Of a stretch of DNA of 64,000 nt, positions 11,492 through 23,569 are shown in pieces. The position numbers and the translations under genes are program-made. The stretch covers positions 2,859,688-2,923,687 of the forward strand of contig OY829542.1 in assembly GCA_963691705.1 (NCBI GenBank), read 5' to 3'. Position 1 is the stretch's first letter. The number at the start of each line of letters is the position of its first letter. The DNA is from Viola odorata. Lineage: Eukaryota > Streptophyta > Magnoliopsida > Malpighiales > Violaceae. Below the pieces are notes generated by a model. The model was not told where the DNA came from. It was given only the letters and a program-made list of their open reading frames with translations, and searched no databases.

Positions 11492-14400
11492 ATGCCACCG
11501 CCCCCGAATGAGGACCCCTCCCCCGATAAAAAGAAAATCGCAGAACTGGAAAAACAGATTCGGACCCTCATGGCTGAAATGAAGGAAGTAAAAAATGGAG
11601 GGAGATTTCCAGGGCAAACGGAACCTAACCCGAAGCATGAAGCGTGTGCCATGAACCTCCGCAGTGGTCTCGAGATCCCTTCTCGTGTCCACCCAGATCC
11701 CGAAGCCAACATTGTTGTTCCTGGTCCCGAAACCAACAATACTGTACCACCACCCCCCGAACAAACAAATGACCAACCCAAGGAGTCCCGATTTGGCGAC
11801 GCAGCACTTGATCACTTCTTCTCCAGCAAGAAATCCCGATGCAAGAAGAAGCAGCCCGTTGAGGAAGAATTCTCCCAAGAATTCATAAACAAAGTCTTCG
11901 AGCCCCCATTCCCCGAGCGATTGATAAAGAAAAAGAAAGAAAAGGAAGATCGGGACATCTTCGAAATGTTTAGCAAGGTCGTCATCAATATTCCGCTCCT
12001 CAAGGCCATCAAGAACATGCCCCGATATGCAAAGTTTCTAAAACAACTATGCACCAACAAGAATAAGTTTACCGAGGTGAATCGAATCAGTGTGGGAGCC
12101 AACTTGTCCGCCCATATCCAGCGCCGAATCCCGACCAAGTGCAAAGACCAGGGCATGTTCACGGTCCCGTGCAGGATCGGGACCATTGATATTGGGAACG
12201 CAATGTGCGATTTGGGAGCAGGAATTAATGTTATGCCCTTGACCATCTACAATAGCCTCGGACTCGGGCCCTTGAAGGAAACCACGCTGGTAATCCAACT
12301 TGCAGACCGTTCGGTGGTATATCCCAAAGGTATCATCACGGATGTTCTTGTCCAGGTTGGCGAATTCTTATTCCCGGCAGATTTCTATGTCCTCTCCATG
12401 GAAAATCCCACGAACACCAAGTCTTCGGATCTGCTCTTGGGACGTCCTTTCTTGGCTACTGCCCGTGCAAAGATTGACTGTTATGAGGCCTCGATATCCC
12501 TCGAGTTCGACGGGGAAATCATCCGTTTTAACATGCTGGACTCTATGAAGTACCCCCCCGAATTCTCAAGCATCAATTTTGTTGATATAATAGACCCCCT
12601 TGTGGAGGAAGTTACTGGGCTGAACTCTGTCGAGCCCTTGAAGCTGGTTCTTGACCATAGTCTCACCCCCGAATCTCTACGAGAGATGACAGCTTCCATC
12701 GCGGTCCCTTCTGAATTAAGCACCGTTGCCGCAGCCCTTGAAGAAAATGCTTCCCTGATGGTTGAACCCCCGAGCGAGTCTCCTGAATGCGCAGATCATG
12801 TACGACTTCCTTCATCTCTGGAACAAGCCCCAGACCTGGAACTAAAGACGCTGCCCTCACACCTGAAGTATGCATACCTTGGGGAGGCAGAAACGCTCCC
12901 GGTCATAATCTCCAACAAATTAGAAGCAGAGCAAGAAGCTGAGCTAGTGAACCTCCTCCAGAGTTTTAAGAAGGCCATCGGTTGGACAATTGCCGACATC
13001 AAGGGCTTGTCACCATCCTTGTGTACTCACCGCATACATCTCGAAGAAGGCTCCAAGACAGTGAGACAGCCCCAAAGGCGTTTGAACCCTCCCATGATGG
13101 AAGTAGTTAAGAAGGAGGTCCTGAAGCTACTCGATGCCGGAGTCATTTATCCCATTTCTGATTCCCCATGGGTCAGCCCAGTTCAGGTGGTCCCGAAGAA
13201 AACTGGCATCACAATCATTCCGGGTCCCGAGGGCCAGCCAATTCCCTCCCGAATCCAGAATGGCTGGCGTGTGTGCATTGACTATCGACGCCTGAATGAA
13301 GCCACCCGAAAAGACCATTTCCCACTTCCCTTCATAGATCAGATGTTGGAGCGCCTCGCGGGCAAAACGCATTACTGCTGCCTGGATGGGTATTCGGGAT
13401 TCCACCAGATTCCAGTAGCCCTTGAAGATCAGGAGAAAACCACCTTCACGTGCCCCTTCGGGACCTTTGCTTACAGACGCATGCCCTTTGGGTTATGCAA
13501 TGCCCCGGCCACATTCCAGAGGTGCATGGTCAGCATCTTTTTAGATTTTGTAGAAGAATGCATCGAGGTATTCATGGATGACTTCACGGTCTATGGTAAC
13601 TCCTTTTCCGAATGCCTCTTGAATTTAAAGAAAATTCTGCAAAGGTGTATAGAAACTAACCTTGTTCTTAATTTCGAAAAATGTCATTTCATGGTTGACC
13701 AAGGACTAATCTTAGGCCATATCGTGTCCCGAAAGGGTATCGAAGTAGACAAGGCTAAAATCCAAGCTATCGAGACCTTGCCTTACCCCTCAAATATTCG
13801 AGATGTGCGTTCTTTTCTTGGACATGCAGGTTTTTATAGGAGGTTCATCAAGGATTTCTCCAAGATTGCCCAGCCAATGTGCCAATTACTACACAAGGAT
13901 GTAGAATTTGTCTTTGATGACAAGTGCAAGAAGGCATTCGAGACCCTGAAAGCCAAGCTTATTTCTGCTCCCATCATTCGAGCCCCCGACTGGACGCTCC
14001 CATTCGAGATCATGTGTGACGCGAGCAACCAAGCCTTGGGAGCTGTTCTGGGCCAGAAGAAGGACAAGGAGACTTATGTCATTTATTATGCCTCCAAGTT
14101 GTTGGATCCCGCCCAGCAAAATTACACCACTACGGAAAAAGAACTCTTGGCCATTGTCTATGCCCTTGATAAGTTTCGGCAGTACCTCCTGGGCACAGAA
14201 GTGATAGTATACTCTGACCACTCCGCTCTTCGATGCCTGCTCAAGAAGACAGACGCGAAGCCTAGGCTTATCCGCTGGATTCTCCTGCTTCAAGAGTTCA
14301 ACCTAGCCATCAAAGATAAAAAAGGGACCGAGAACTGCGTAGCTGATCATTTGAGTCGACTACCGCATCAAGAAGACGACTCCCAAGTAACCATTCGGGA

Positions 14401-15751
14401 GTCTTTCCCTGATGAGCATTTGTGCTTAGTTGACACGGCAAAGTACCCCTGGTTCACGGACATAGCTAACTATTGTGCCACTGGTGCGCTTCCAGTCGAG
14501 GCCTCGAGTGCAGAACACAACCGAATCCGCAAACAAGCCAAGTATTATGTCTGGGACAGCCCTTACCTATGGAAACATTGTTCAGATCAAATCGTTAGGC
14601 GCTGTGTCTCCACAGACGAGGTCCCGTCCATCCTCAAGTTCTGCCATTCAACAACGGAAGGGGGACATTTTGCTGCAAAGAAAACCGCACTCAAAGTCCT
14701 CGAGGCGGGTCTTTACTGGCCCTCCATCTTCAAGGACAGTTATTTATTTTGCGCAACGTGCCCTCGATGCCAAGCCATGGGAAACATCAGAGCCCGAAAC
14801 CAAATGCCCTTGACTAGTATCATTGCGTGCGATATTTTCGACATTTGGGGCATTGACTTCATGGGACCGTTCCCAAATTCATTCGGGCATACGTATATTC
14901 TGCTTGCAGTAGATTATGTCTCCAAATGGATTGAAGCCAAGGCCACCAAAAATGACGATTCAAGGGTGGTTGCCGATTTCCTCAGGACACACATCTTTAA
15001 CCGATTCGGGACCCCTCGAGCTCTCATCAGCGATCGGGGGACTCATTTCTGCAATCGAACAGTCGCTTCGCTACTTAACAAGTATGGGGTGACTCATCGA
15101 GTATCCACAGCTTACCACCCCCAAACCAATGGGCAAGCTGAGGTCTCGAATCGGGAGATCAAGGCTATCCTCGAAAAAACAGTGAACCAGTCAAGAAAAG
15201 ATTGGAGTCTCAAGCTAGGGGACGCGCTTTGGGCCTACCGCACCGCATTCAAGACCCCGATCGGCATGACACCATATCGGTTGGTCTATGGCAAGCCGTG
15301 TCACCTTCCTGTCGAAATAGAACACAAGGCCTTTTGGGCACTCAAGAAAGTCAACATGGACTTGAACTTAGCGGGAAAGGAACGCTGTTTGCAAATTCAA
15401 GAGCTTGAAGAGCTTCGGGGGAACGCCTATGAGAATTCCATGATCTACAAGGACAAGACCAAAGCCCAGCACGACAAGCACCTCGTAGTCAAAAACTTCA
15501 CCATTGGGCAGAAAGTTTTGCTCTACAACTCCAGACTACGGATTTTTTCGGGCAAGCTCAAGTCCAAATGGTCGGGACCATACCGAATAACCGCGGTATT
15601 TGATCATGGTGCTGTTGAGATCCAGAATTTGGACAGCGGGGAGCCATTCAAGGTGAACGGTCATCGGTTGAAGCCCTTCTATGAGGGATTCAAGCCCTCA
15701 ACTGCAGATGAAGCAAGGGTCGAGGACCCAACACTCAACACTCCCGAATGA
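11492..15751 (+). CDS. pol of element C: protease, RT, RNase H, integrase (1419 aa)
   Basis: The polyprotein has Ty3/gypsy domain order. The aspartic protease has active-site DLGAG at 240-244. The RT has FMDD at 694-697 (F rather than the common Y), preceded by [11 protein letters not shown] and [14 protein letters not shown]. RNase H begins with CDAS at Asp843 and also has [12 protein letters not shown] and VYSDHSALR. The integrase has an HHCC-like finger (GGHFAAKKT... CPRCQ) and a catalytic triad Asp1122, Asp1181, Glu1217 with 35 residues between the last two. A GPY-type module (KWSGPYRI) follows near the C-terminus. No frameshift or stop is visible. The ATG at 11492 follows the gag TAG in the same frame, so expression could be by readthrough or reinitiation. 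Confidence 0.96.
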   Translation: MPPPPNEDPSPDKKKIAELEKQIRTLMAEMKEVKNGGRFPGQTEPNPKHEACAMNLRSGLEIPSRVHPDPEANIVVPGPETNNTVPPPPEQTNDQPKESRFGDAALDHFFSSKKSRCKKKQPVEEEFSQEFINKVFEPPFPERLIKKKKEKEDRDIFEMFSKVVINIPLLKAIKNMPRYAKFLKQLCTNKNKFTEVNRISVGANLSAHIQRRIPTKCKDQGMFTVPCRIGTIDIGNAMCDLGAGINVMPLTIYNSLGLGPLKETTLVIQLADRSVVYPKGIITDVLVQVGEFLFPADFYVLSMENPTNTKSSDLLLGRPFLATARAKIDCYEASISLEFDGEIIRFNMLDSMKYPPEFSSINFVDIIDPLVEEVTGLNSVEPLKLVLDHSLTPESLREMTASIAVPSELSTVAAALEENASLMVEPPSESPECADHVRLPSSLEQAPDLELKTLPSHLKYAYLGEAETLPVIISNKLEAEQEAELVNLLQSFKKAIGWTIADIKGLSPSLCTHRIHLEEGSKTVRQPQRRLNPPMMEVVKKEVLKLLDAGVIYPISDSPWVSPVQVVPKKTGITIIPGPEGQPIPSRIQNGWRVCIDYRRLNEATRKDHFPLPFIDQMLERLAGKTHYCCLDGYSGFHQIPVALEDQEKTTFTCPFGTFAYRRMPFGLCNAPATFQRCMVSIFLDFVEECIEVFMDDFTVYGNSFSECLLNLKKILQRCIETNLVLNFEKCHFMVDQGLILGHIVSRKGIEVDKAKIQAIETLPYPSNIRDVRSFLGHAGFYRRFIKDFSKIAQPMCQLLHKDVEFVFDDKCKKAFETLKAKLISAPIIRAPDWTLPFEIMCDASNQALGAVLGQKKDKETYVIYYASKLLDPAQQNYTTTEKELLAIVYALDKFRQYLLGTEVIVYSDHSALRCLLKKTDAKPRLIRWILLLQEFNLAIKDKKGTENCVADHLSRLPHQEDDSQVTIRESFPDEHLCLVDTAKYPWFTDIANYCATGALPVEASSAEHNRIRKQAKYYVWDSPYLWKHCSDQIVRRCVSTDEVPSILKFCHSTTEGGHFAAKKTALKVLEAGLYWPSIFKDSYLFCATCPRCQAMGNIRARNQMPLTSIIACDIFDIWGIDFMGPFPNSFGHTYILLAVDYVSKWIEAKATKNDDSRVVADFLRTHIFNRFGTPRALISDRGTHFCNRTVASLLNKYGVTHRVSTAYHPQTNGQAEVSNREIKAILEKTVNQSRKDWSLKLGDALWAYRTAFKTPIGMTPYRLVYGKPCHLPVEIEHKAFWALKKVNMDLNLAGKERCLQIQELEELRGNAYENSMIYKDKTKAQHDKHLVVKNFTIGQKVLLYNSRLRIFSGKLKSKWSGPYRITAVFDHGAVEIQNLDSGEPFKVNGHRLKPFYEGFKPSTADEARVEDPTLNTPE

Positions 15752-16229
15752 GGACACGACGTCCAGGCCGGGACGATAATCAAGGCCAAGTGTGGGGACA
15801 AGCCCCTGATTTCTAACCCCCTTCCTTTAATTTTCTTATCTCTTACTTCTGCACCCGACATCCTCTTTTCCATCTTCCCAAAACCCATTTCTTATCTTCC
15901 CTAGGTGATTTTAATTAGTTTTGTCCAGACTTATTCCTTTTGTCCATTGGTTTCTTTAGTTTCTTCTATTATTCGAGTCAACTCTAACTTTTCAAATTTT
16001 TTATGTGCACTTTTTATGTTACCTAGGAAAAAATTTTTTTTTTTCGTTGTCCTATCCCCCTTTCATTTAATTTTTATGTTCCCCTCTCTCCTTTATTTAA
16101 TGCCTTGTCCCCTTCTTTATCACCCCCATTTAATTACCTCTGATTTTATTCTTATCTCTCCTCTCTCCAACATCCCAAAAGCTGATTTGCTTTCTCTGAT
16201 TCCCGTACAGGTGTAAGCGCACGCTGCCC
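15752..16229 (+). other. Spacer between pol and third ORF of C
   Basis: This is a noncoding, T- and C-rich stretch. It starts with a copy of the polypurine-like word AAGTGTGGGGA at 15788-15799 and ends in a pyrimidine-rich segment with TTCCCGTACAG followed by GTGTAAG (16199-16217), which resembles a 3' splice site. Elements A and B keep the same pyrimidine-rich segment before their third ORF or its remnant. A spliced subgenomic RNA for the third ORF is possible but not shown. Confidence 0.5.
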
Positions 16230-18467
16230 ATGGCACTTAGCGCCCTCTCCCATCGCGCCACGTGGACAACGGAGGACGAAGCGTCAGTTCCCGCCTCTCT
16301 CTCCACGTTTCCACGCCTGCCACAACCTACTCACCCACGCCACCTAAACCGTCACCCTTCCACGTTACCCAACCGTTACCCAACCAAACCCTTTTCAGCT
16401 CTCCCAATCAAATCAAAACGCAGCTTTCCCTCTGCTTTCCCAACACAAAACCCTATTCCCTCCCTTATGGCACACACCAGCATTAACCTCAACAAAAATC
16501 CCTCCTCTCACTCTTCTACCCCCACCCCTACTCCTCTCTCCAACCCGAAACAGCCGCACACCATCACCTCTGACCACTCACCCGCCGCCACTGAACGGCT
16601 CGGATCCACATCCTCTGAGACCACCCTCAACCTAGACGAAGCCCCCCACACCATCCCTCTCCCAGACATGACCAGATCTGGCAAGGTTCGCCGTGTCCCA
16701 CCAACCACCACCGCCGGTAGCAAGAAGAGAACGCCTCCCAGCCCGGTCAACTCCGTTCCCCTCGACGTTAAGCCTATCGGCTACGTCATTCCGTCCGACA
16801 CCGACGGTGAGGAGGAACCCCAGTCCAGTTCTAGCCTCCGGGAAGCCCGGCGGGTGGAGAGAGAGAATGAGGAGCAATTCCCGTGGGATTCCGACGACCA
16901 GCGAGAGGAGGAGGACGACGGCGGACAAGACGGTGAAGAGGAGGTCGAGCTGACTGAGCGACCAGAAGCACAGGATGCCCAGGACCCCGAGCACACTGCT
17001 CCCGGTCCTGAGTACATTCCAGAGGGCCCAACTGAGGAGGTCACCAAGGAAGGAGAAGGGGAGATCGACCCACCCCAACCTCCCAGTCCACCCCCGAAAC
17101 CGGCCAGGGGTAAGACCCGAGCCGCTAAGAACGCTCCCAAGCCCCCTGCACCCAAGGCTCAAGCCCCCAAACCTCCGGCCGCTAAGAAAAGGAAGGCCCC
17201 GGCCTCTTCCAAGGGCAAAGCGCCTGCTACTGAGACCCCCCGCAAATCCCAGCGCGTCGAGACAGAGGATGAGGAGTTCGATTCCGCTCCGGGCTCTCGA
17301 CCCAGTTACCTGGTAACGGCTAACCTTGAAACTTTCAATGAGCTTTTCATCTTTAACGATAAACCTTCCTTGGATAAGGTACATTTGATGAATTTTAAGG
17401 GAGTAGCCCCATGCCCTAAGTTAGATATGGAGTTCTATGATAAGATGGGTGTTGGGTCCCGAATTCGGGAGTATATCAGTGGTATCGGGGGGGAGAGTTT
17501 CTTTTATATGGATCAGCCTACTTATCTGGAACTCAGTTTGGAGTTCTTTGCTAGTTTTTGGTATAAGTTTGATCTGTTCAAGCCTAAGGGTGGGGTAGGT
17601 CCCGATTTGTCTGCGAAGGGTTGTGTGAATTTCAGGCTTGCAAGTAAATGACACCCTCTGTCCCTCAACGACTTCAACGTTTATCTTGGTTTCGTCAGTC
17701 GTGAAGGGACTCAAGAGGCCGCCTATCAAAATGCTCTCACCACCGTTCCTGCTGAATTCAACAATCACAAAGCACTTCGGGAGCTCTCTGGCCAAGATGA
17801 GATCATCTTCGACTCTCGCAATACCAAAGCCCACTGCATTCAAGACCCGGCGCTCCGCATCCTGCAACGCTTCCTGTCCATTGCCCTCGCGGGTAAATTC
17901 GGGACCTCTGGACAGCTTGCCCAAACGGAGTTGTTCTTTCTCTGGGCCATGTACCACAAGAAACGGGTCAATCTTGGATACTGGATCGCCACCGCTGCTC
18001 ATAACGTCGCCAATGCTCCCCAGGGTCGCTCTCCTGTTCTTGGATCAGTTGTCACCAGCTTGGCCTCAAAGCTTTACACTTCGACACTTCGGGAGCTCAA
18101 TCTGTATCGACACCCGAGTTCCTTCAAGATCCTTGGATTCAAATCTTTGGACGCGATGGAATTTCTCTGTGTCATTAATGGTGTCTTGAGTTTCCATGCA
18201 GGTAACAAGGGTCGGATCGAAGGCAAGTATAGGTACTCAGACCTCTCCAAGCCGTCTGCTGCTCCCGAGCCTCCGTCTAGCAACGCCACCACTTCACCAG
18301 CCCCGAAACCCGCAGTTGACTCCCGCGTGCCCGACAACATTCCAGCTGACGACACCACGAACCAGCTCCTCCGCCTCATCCTGGAAACCAATCTTGCAAT
18401 CCTTCGAGAGATCCAGACTCAAGCGGACGTGCTGATTGCGATGCGCCGTCCTCGTCCTCCCCCATGA
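16230..18467 (+). pseudogene. Third ORF of element C, ATHILA ORF1-like, one in-frame TGA
   Basis: The frame would be 745 residues, with a single TGA at 17649-17651 (codon 474) where element B has TGG. The N-terminal ~180 residues are Ser/Thr/Pro-rich. Residues ~190-285 are strongly acidic. Residues ~285-345 are an Ala-Lys-Pro-rich, linker-histone-like stretch with KKRK, a possible nuclear signal. From ~360 to ~640 there is a conserved globular domain (FNELFIFNDKPSLD, YMDQPTYLELSLEFF, LSLNDFNVYLGF) resembling the ATHILA ORF-1 / putative plant transposon protein families by pattern. The position after pol is that of env-like ORFs of Athila relatives, but I see no signal peptide or membrane segment. 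Function unknown. Confidence 0.75.
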
Positions 18468-20198
18468 TCCCGAACAATTTTAATCACTTTTGCCCCTGCG
18501 TGGGCTGGCTATCACTCTTGAACAATTTCCATTCCTGCTTTCACTTTAAACTGCTTTATCTTTTGTCTCCCTTCCGCATTGAGGACAATGCGCTGCCTAA
18601 GTGTGGGGAGGAGTTTAAACTGCTAGTATTTATTATGCATACTATAATTATATTCTAGTTTATTTTTCCTAAGTTTATGCATGTGTTAATTTCTAGTTTT
18701 TATTTTTTCGGATTTTTATCTTTATTTTGCTGCCTAGTTTTTGAAAACACCCCAATGATGGACACACACCTGACTTGTGCACATAGAATAAAAATGCTGT
18801 CTATAGTCAAGGTCCCGAATGTGATATCCCTTGCCTGTTATGCCTTATATCTGCTTCAAGACCTAGACACTAGTAGTCACGAATTAACACCTTGTGAGCA
18901 TTTGAGCCTTCATGCCTATGTTTATTAATTGAGTGAATGCATGACTAGGTACTGGCTGGGTTTGAATAATATCCATGGGTATAGACACATTTAGACATAG
19001 GAAAGCAGCAAAAAGATTAGTCCTCGCATCGAATTGTTCTCTCTCATTTTTTTCTGTTCTCCCTTCCTGACCCCGAATCCCTTCTTGACCTTCCATTCTG
19101 ACCACTTGAATTTTCTTTGATCTTTCTCTTGGCAGGTGAGCAATGTTGTTGGGAGCACTATCGAGGGCTAGACTAGACAAATGAAGCAGCAAAGGCAAAG
19201 TGTGGGGATCCCGCACAAATTCAAGACCCTGAATGCTGGCGCAAATTCGAGACCCCAAAGCTGAATTCAAGGGCAGACCAGAACGAAAAATCACTTCCCA
19301 CCCACAGCAAAACACAAGTGTGGGGAAGTGAAATCAGAATATCAAGCCCCCGAAGAACAAGGTCTCGATCCTCAATTCAGATCTCTCTTTCTCTCTTCAA
19401 AAAAAAAAAAAAAAAAAAAAAGAAAAAAGAAAAAAAAAGAAAAAGAAAAAAAAATTATAAAAAAAAAAAAGAAAAAAGAAAAAAAAAAAAAAGAGGAGAG
19501 AGAAAAGAGCAAGACCAAACCTTGAAAGCCAAGAAGAGGAAAATCAGCAGCCAGCATCCATTCAAGGTCCCGAGCCTAGGTCCCGAATGAAGGCAAGGAC
19601 CCCCCCTCGAAAAAGAAAAGCCTAGTCTAGCTTTCGCCCCAGCAACATTGTCTCACCATCTCGATTCCTTCTGCCAAGGGAGCGTTCCAGGTTTGAGTTG
19701 GTTTCACCACCTTCTCATTTCACAACCTTACTTTCCCTCTTCTCCACTTTATCTTCTCAATACGCTTCTTCCATTTCCTCTCATCAATTATTTTCTTTGT
19801 TTCCCCCTCTTGCCCTTGATGCGAAGTCTTTTGATTGCTAGATTGCCTATGCATGTGTCTAATGTACTCGGATTAACTTGCAAACTTGGTCTTGTGCCGC
19901 GTTTTTGCATACTTGAGTGTTTAAACACCTACCCTTGTTCATGAGCATGAGCGCAAACACGAATCTATGTGAGGACTGCTGGTATATAGGCTAATGTGGA
20001 AAAGTCTCTTCTCAAGGGTCGTTACCCTTCTGATTTGATGCAGGTGTATCTAGGCAAAGTCTGTTTTCATTCGGGGTCCCGAATCTTTTCAAGCATGCTT
20101 ATTCTCTGTGCTATTGTTTGGTGTGTCTGTTCTGTTTTGGGACTGTTTTAAATTTTGTGAATGCTCGAGGGCGAGCATTGGGCAGTGTGGGGATTATT
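18468..20198 (+). other. 3' noncoding region of element C with repeated polypurine-like words
   Basis: There is no gene here. GTGTGGGGA occurs at 18601, 19200, 19318 and 20185, and the last is next to the 3' LTR, making it the probable polypurine tract for plus-strand priming. An A-rich tract (19399-19491) makes artificial Lys-rich reading frames. The region is collinear with 6298-8030 of B (inverted) and 26030-27623 of A. Confidence 0.75.
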
Positions 20199-21929
20199 TG
20201 ATAGCATGTTTTTATGCATGATTTTCTCTCCATTTTCTCCCCTTTTTAAGGCATGATTCTGCTAATTTACCCTTGTTTCCATTACTATTGCAGATTTAGG
20301 CCTAAAATGGGAGTTTATGCGAAAAGATGCATTTCTGGACCATTTTGTGCAGTTTTTGAGCTTCAAGACCCAGAGTCGAGGTCCCGAGTCCGAACCAGCG
20401 TTCAAGGTCCCGAATCGGATTCCCAGTTCGGGACCCCGAAGGGCAAAGGATGTCATTTCCACGTGTCATCCCACCTAAAACGCCCATGTGACTCCTCTGA
20501 CACTGTTCCTGCGCTCTGCACTGATTACCAAACACCCACCGAACTGACCAGTTCAGCCTCGAGCTCAGTCCAGACCTGCCCAAAGCTGGAAAAATCAGAC
20601 AGCTTTATGCTTTTCCAGCTTTGTGCTTTAAGGAACATGGATCCACTTTCTTAGGCTTTCAATTAATGCATTTTGTCCCTAGTTTTAGGCTGAAGATATT
20701 TTGTGCTTAAGGCTCTACTATATAAAGGGCATCTAGGATTAGTTTAGATCATCTTTTTTTTCTAGCTTTTAATCACTTAGCATAATTTAGAAGTAGCTTA
20801 GACTTCTCTCTAGTTTCTCTCTCTAGCCATTGTTAGCTTCTTCAACATTGCTGCCGAGCTATAAACGGAATTTTAGTAACAAGTTTTCTTCCCTTCATCT
20901 ATTTATTTACTTGTTATGCTTTCTTTAATCGTTATTTGTTTATCCTTAAGTATGAGTAGCTAAATTCCTAGTTCTTGGCAAGGCTGATTCAAGGGTTGCA
21001 AGGGCAGATTCGAGGCCTTAATGTGCTTAATATATTCTTGATGCTGTATTTAACTATTCATCGATTTAATTACATCTTTGCATGATTTAATTTAAGGTCT
21101 GATCAACTGAGAATTATTTTGTGTAAATGCTGCCATTCATGTGATGAATACGAAAGGAAAATCGCATGAGTAAGTAGGCATCTATTTAGTCTTGACTGTG
21201 TCAAGGTGGTCTTGAATAGATAGGTTGGGTAGTTGATTAGGGCTGGGTCACGAGCCTGACAAACTGAGGGACTTTAGCTCTAGATCTGTCTTTTCTTAGC
21301 TTCATGGGCAGTTTGAGTATGGCCCTCTCGCATTCGTGCTTGGAGGGATGGCAAACTGTCAAGACTACCTCATATGTGGAAACGGGGGGTAGTTTCTCTT
21401 AAGAGAAAAGTAGGGGATATCCGAGGAATCTGGTCCCCATGTCATTTCTATGACATCTCGAATGGAATACCCTTGAGCTGATGACGATCTGGTCCCGAAT
21501 GCAACCCAGAATGCCTTTGCCGAGAACACTTCCTCCATCTGATTATTCGTGCTTATTTCACTCTTGATCTATTTCACGCCTGCGTTGATACTTCTGCATC
21601 TGTTTCTGATTTGTTTTATTATTTCTGGAATTATTTGCTTACTTGCTTTATTTTATCATTCGGGACTCCCGAATTGACACCTCGGGACCCCGAATACTGC
21701 TTTCCTAGATAAAAATTGTTAGCTCCCAAAATCTGCCTTGGCCAACTCGTTTGGCCAAGAAAACCCCCCCCCAAGTGTTACCCTTTGTGCCTTTGTCCCC
21801 CGAATACATTCACGACCATAAATCAGTTTCTCACAATCCCTGTGTTCGACCCTGACTACCACTGTACACTTTATCTCTTGTGAACACACGTTTTCAGGCA
21901 CTAAAAATTCTGTATTTGATTGACGATCA
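20199..21929 (+). repeat. 3' LTR of element C
   Basis: This 1731-bp LTR is nearly identical to 8444-10174. It ends GATTGACGATCA and is directly followed by TSD GGACC and the interrupted third ORF of element B. Confidence 0.96.
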
Positions 21930-21934
21930 GGACC

Positions 21935-23569
21935 CAAGAACAGGAGAACGACCCAGGGGGCATTGGCAATGTTGTGAGCAGAGGTGGCGATCCAGTAGCC
22001 AAGGTTGACCCGCTTCTTGTGATACATGACCCATAAGAAAAATAGCTCCGATTGAGCAAGCTGGCCTGAGGTCCCGAATTTACCTGCGAGGGCAATGGAC
22101 AGGAAGAGTTGCAGAATTTGGAGTGCAGGGTCTTGAATGCAATGAGCCTTGGTGTGGCGGGAGTTGAACTTGACATTGGGATTTCCAGCGAGCTCCCGAA
22201 GGGCTTTGTGGTTGTTGAAGTCGGCCGGAACAGTGGTCAGGGCGTTCTTATATTCGGCCCCTTGAATGCCATCACGACTAACAAAACCGAGGTATACATT
22301 GAAGTCATTGAGGGACATCGGGTGCCATTTGCTAGCCATCCTGAAATTGACGAAACCCCTAGTAGACAGATCGGGACCTACCCCATCCTTTGGCTTGAAC
22401 AGATCGACCTTGTACCAAAAACTTGCAAAGAACTCAAGGCTGAGCTCTAGATATGTAGGCTGATCCATATAAAAGATGCTCTCCCAACCTATGCCACTAA
22501 CCAACTCCCGAATTCGGGACCCAATACCCATCTTATCATAAAACGCCATATCTAGCTTAGGACACGGGGCTACCCCCTTGAAATTCATCAAGGTGACCTT
22601 ATCTAGAGACGGCTTATCGTTGAAAATGAACAGTTAATTAAAGGTATCAAGGTCAGCCATTACCAGGTAACTCGGTTTGGATCCTGAAGCAGGCGAGGGG
22701 TCCTCGAGATTGTCGTCCTCTTCTTCAATTCACTAGGATTTCCGGGGGGTCTCGATTGCGGCTGCCTTGCCCTTGGGAGTGGTCGGGAGCTTCCGTTTCT
22801 TAGTAGCCGGGGTCTTAGAGAGCGGAGCTTTGGAGGCAGGGGCTTTGGGGGCACTCTTCGTTGCTTGGGCCGGTGCTTTAGAGGACGATTGGGCTTTTGC
22901 CTTGCCCTTGTTCTTTAGCGGGGGCGGACTAGGTGGCTTTGGTGGGTTTATCTCGCCCTCGCCTTCTGTGGCGGCTTCTGCTCCCTGGTCGTCTTGAGCG
23001 TCCTCGGGACCTTGAGCAGTATGCTCGGGGTCCTGAGCGTCTTGCTCATCAGGCCGCTCCTTCAGCTCGACCTCCTCTTCTCTTTCCTCACCTCCATCTC
23101 CTTCTTCAGTCGCTTGCTGGTCGTCGGAGTCCCAAGGAAACTGCTCCTCGTTTTCTTTCTCGACCCTCCGGGCCTCACGGAGGCTGGAGCTGGTCTGTGC
23201 TGCCTCTTCCTCCTCGGTGTCAGAGGGGATGACATAGCCGATTGGCTTTACATCGAGAGGGACGAAGTTCACTAGGCTGGGAGGAGGAGTCCGCGATGCT
23301 GCTGGCGTTTTCTTCTTGCTGCCGGCGGTGGTGGTTGGAGGAACGTGGTGTACCTTGACGGATCTGGTCATTTTTGGGAGGGAGGTGGTGAATATGATCT
23401 CGTCTAGGTCTATAGTGGCTTCGGAGGAGGCTGATCTGAGTGGTTCAGTGGCGGTGGGTGAGTGATCGGTGGTGGTCTTTGGCTGGTTTTTAGTGGAGAG
23501 AGGAGTAGGAGTAGGGGTAGAAGAGTGAGAAGTGGTGGGTTTGTTTAGGTTTAGGCTTGTGCATCCCAT
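21935..23569 (-). pseudogene. N-terminal and central part of the third ORF of element B
   Basis: The minus-strand frame starts at 23569 (MGCTSLNLNKP). It has the same layout as the third ORF of C: Ser/Thr/Pro-rich start, acidic middle, Ala-Lys-Pro-rich stretch with KKRK, then the globular domain (22591 down to 21935). It has a stop near 22733 (after PRKS) and another near 22636 (after DTFN). At the position where C has TGA, B has a Trp codon (ASKWHP), so the TGA is private to C. Element C cuts the ORF at 21934; the last ~120 codons are at 8031-8443. Confidence 0.8.

Larger units (their letters stand above)
8444..21929 (+). mobile_element. Full-length young Athila-type element C
   Basis: C is a complete 13,486-bp LTR retrotransposon inserted in the third ORF of B. 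The TSD GGACC is at 8439-8443 and 21930-21934. LTRs of 1731 bp each start TGATAGC and end GATCA. By eye they differ at about four bases (two near 9727-9738, one in the C-run near 10009, one near 10130), so insertion was recent. Gene order is gag, protease, RT, RNase H, integrase, then an additional sense ORF, the arrangement of Athila-group elements. Gag and pol are open. The only visible interruptions are the TAG between gag and pol and a TGA in the third ORF. Confidence 0.96.

Noticed and set aside
11213..11878. 221-codon minus-strand ORF opposite gag-pol
   Set aside because: Antisense shadow; the plus strand has clear gag and pol domains.
16632..17384. 250-codon minus-strand ORF opposite the third ORF
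   Set aside because: Shadow of the GC-rich, Pro/Ala/Lys-biased third ORF on the plus strand.
19318..19590. Lys-rich ORFs
   Set aside because: Arise from an A-rich tract in the noncoding 3' region of element C.
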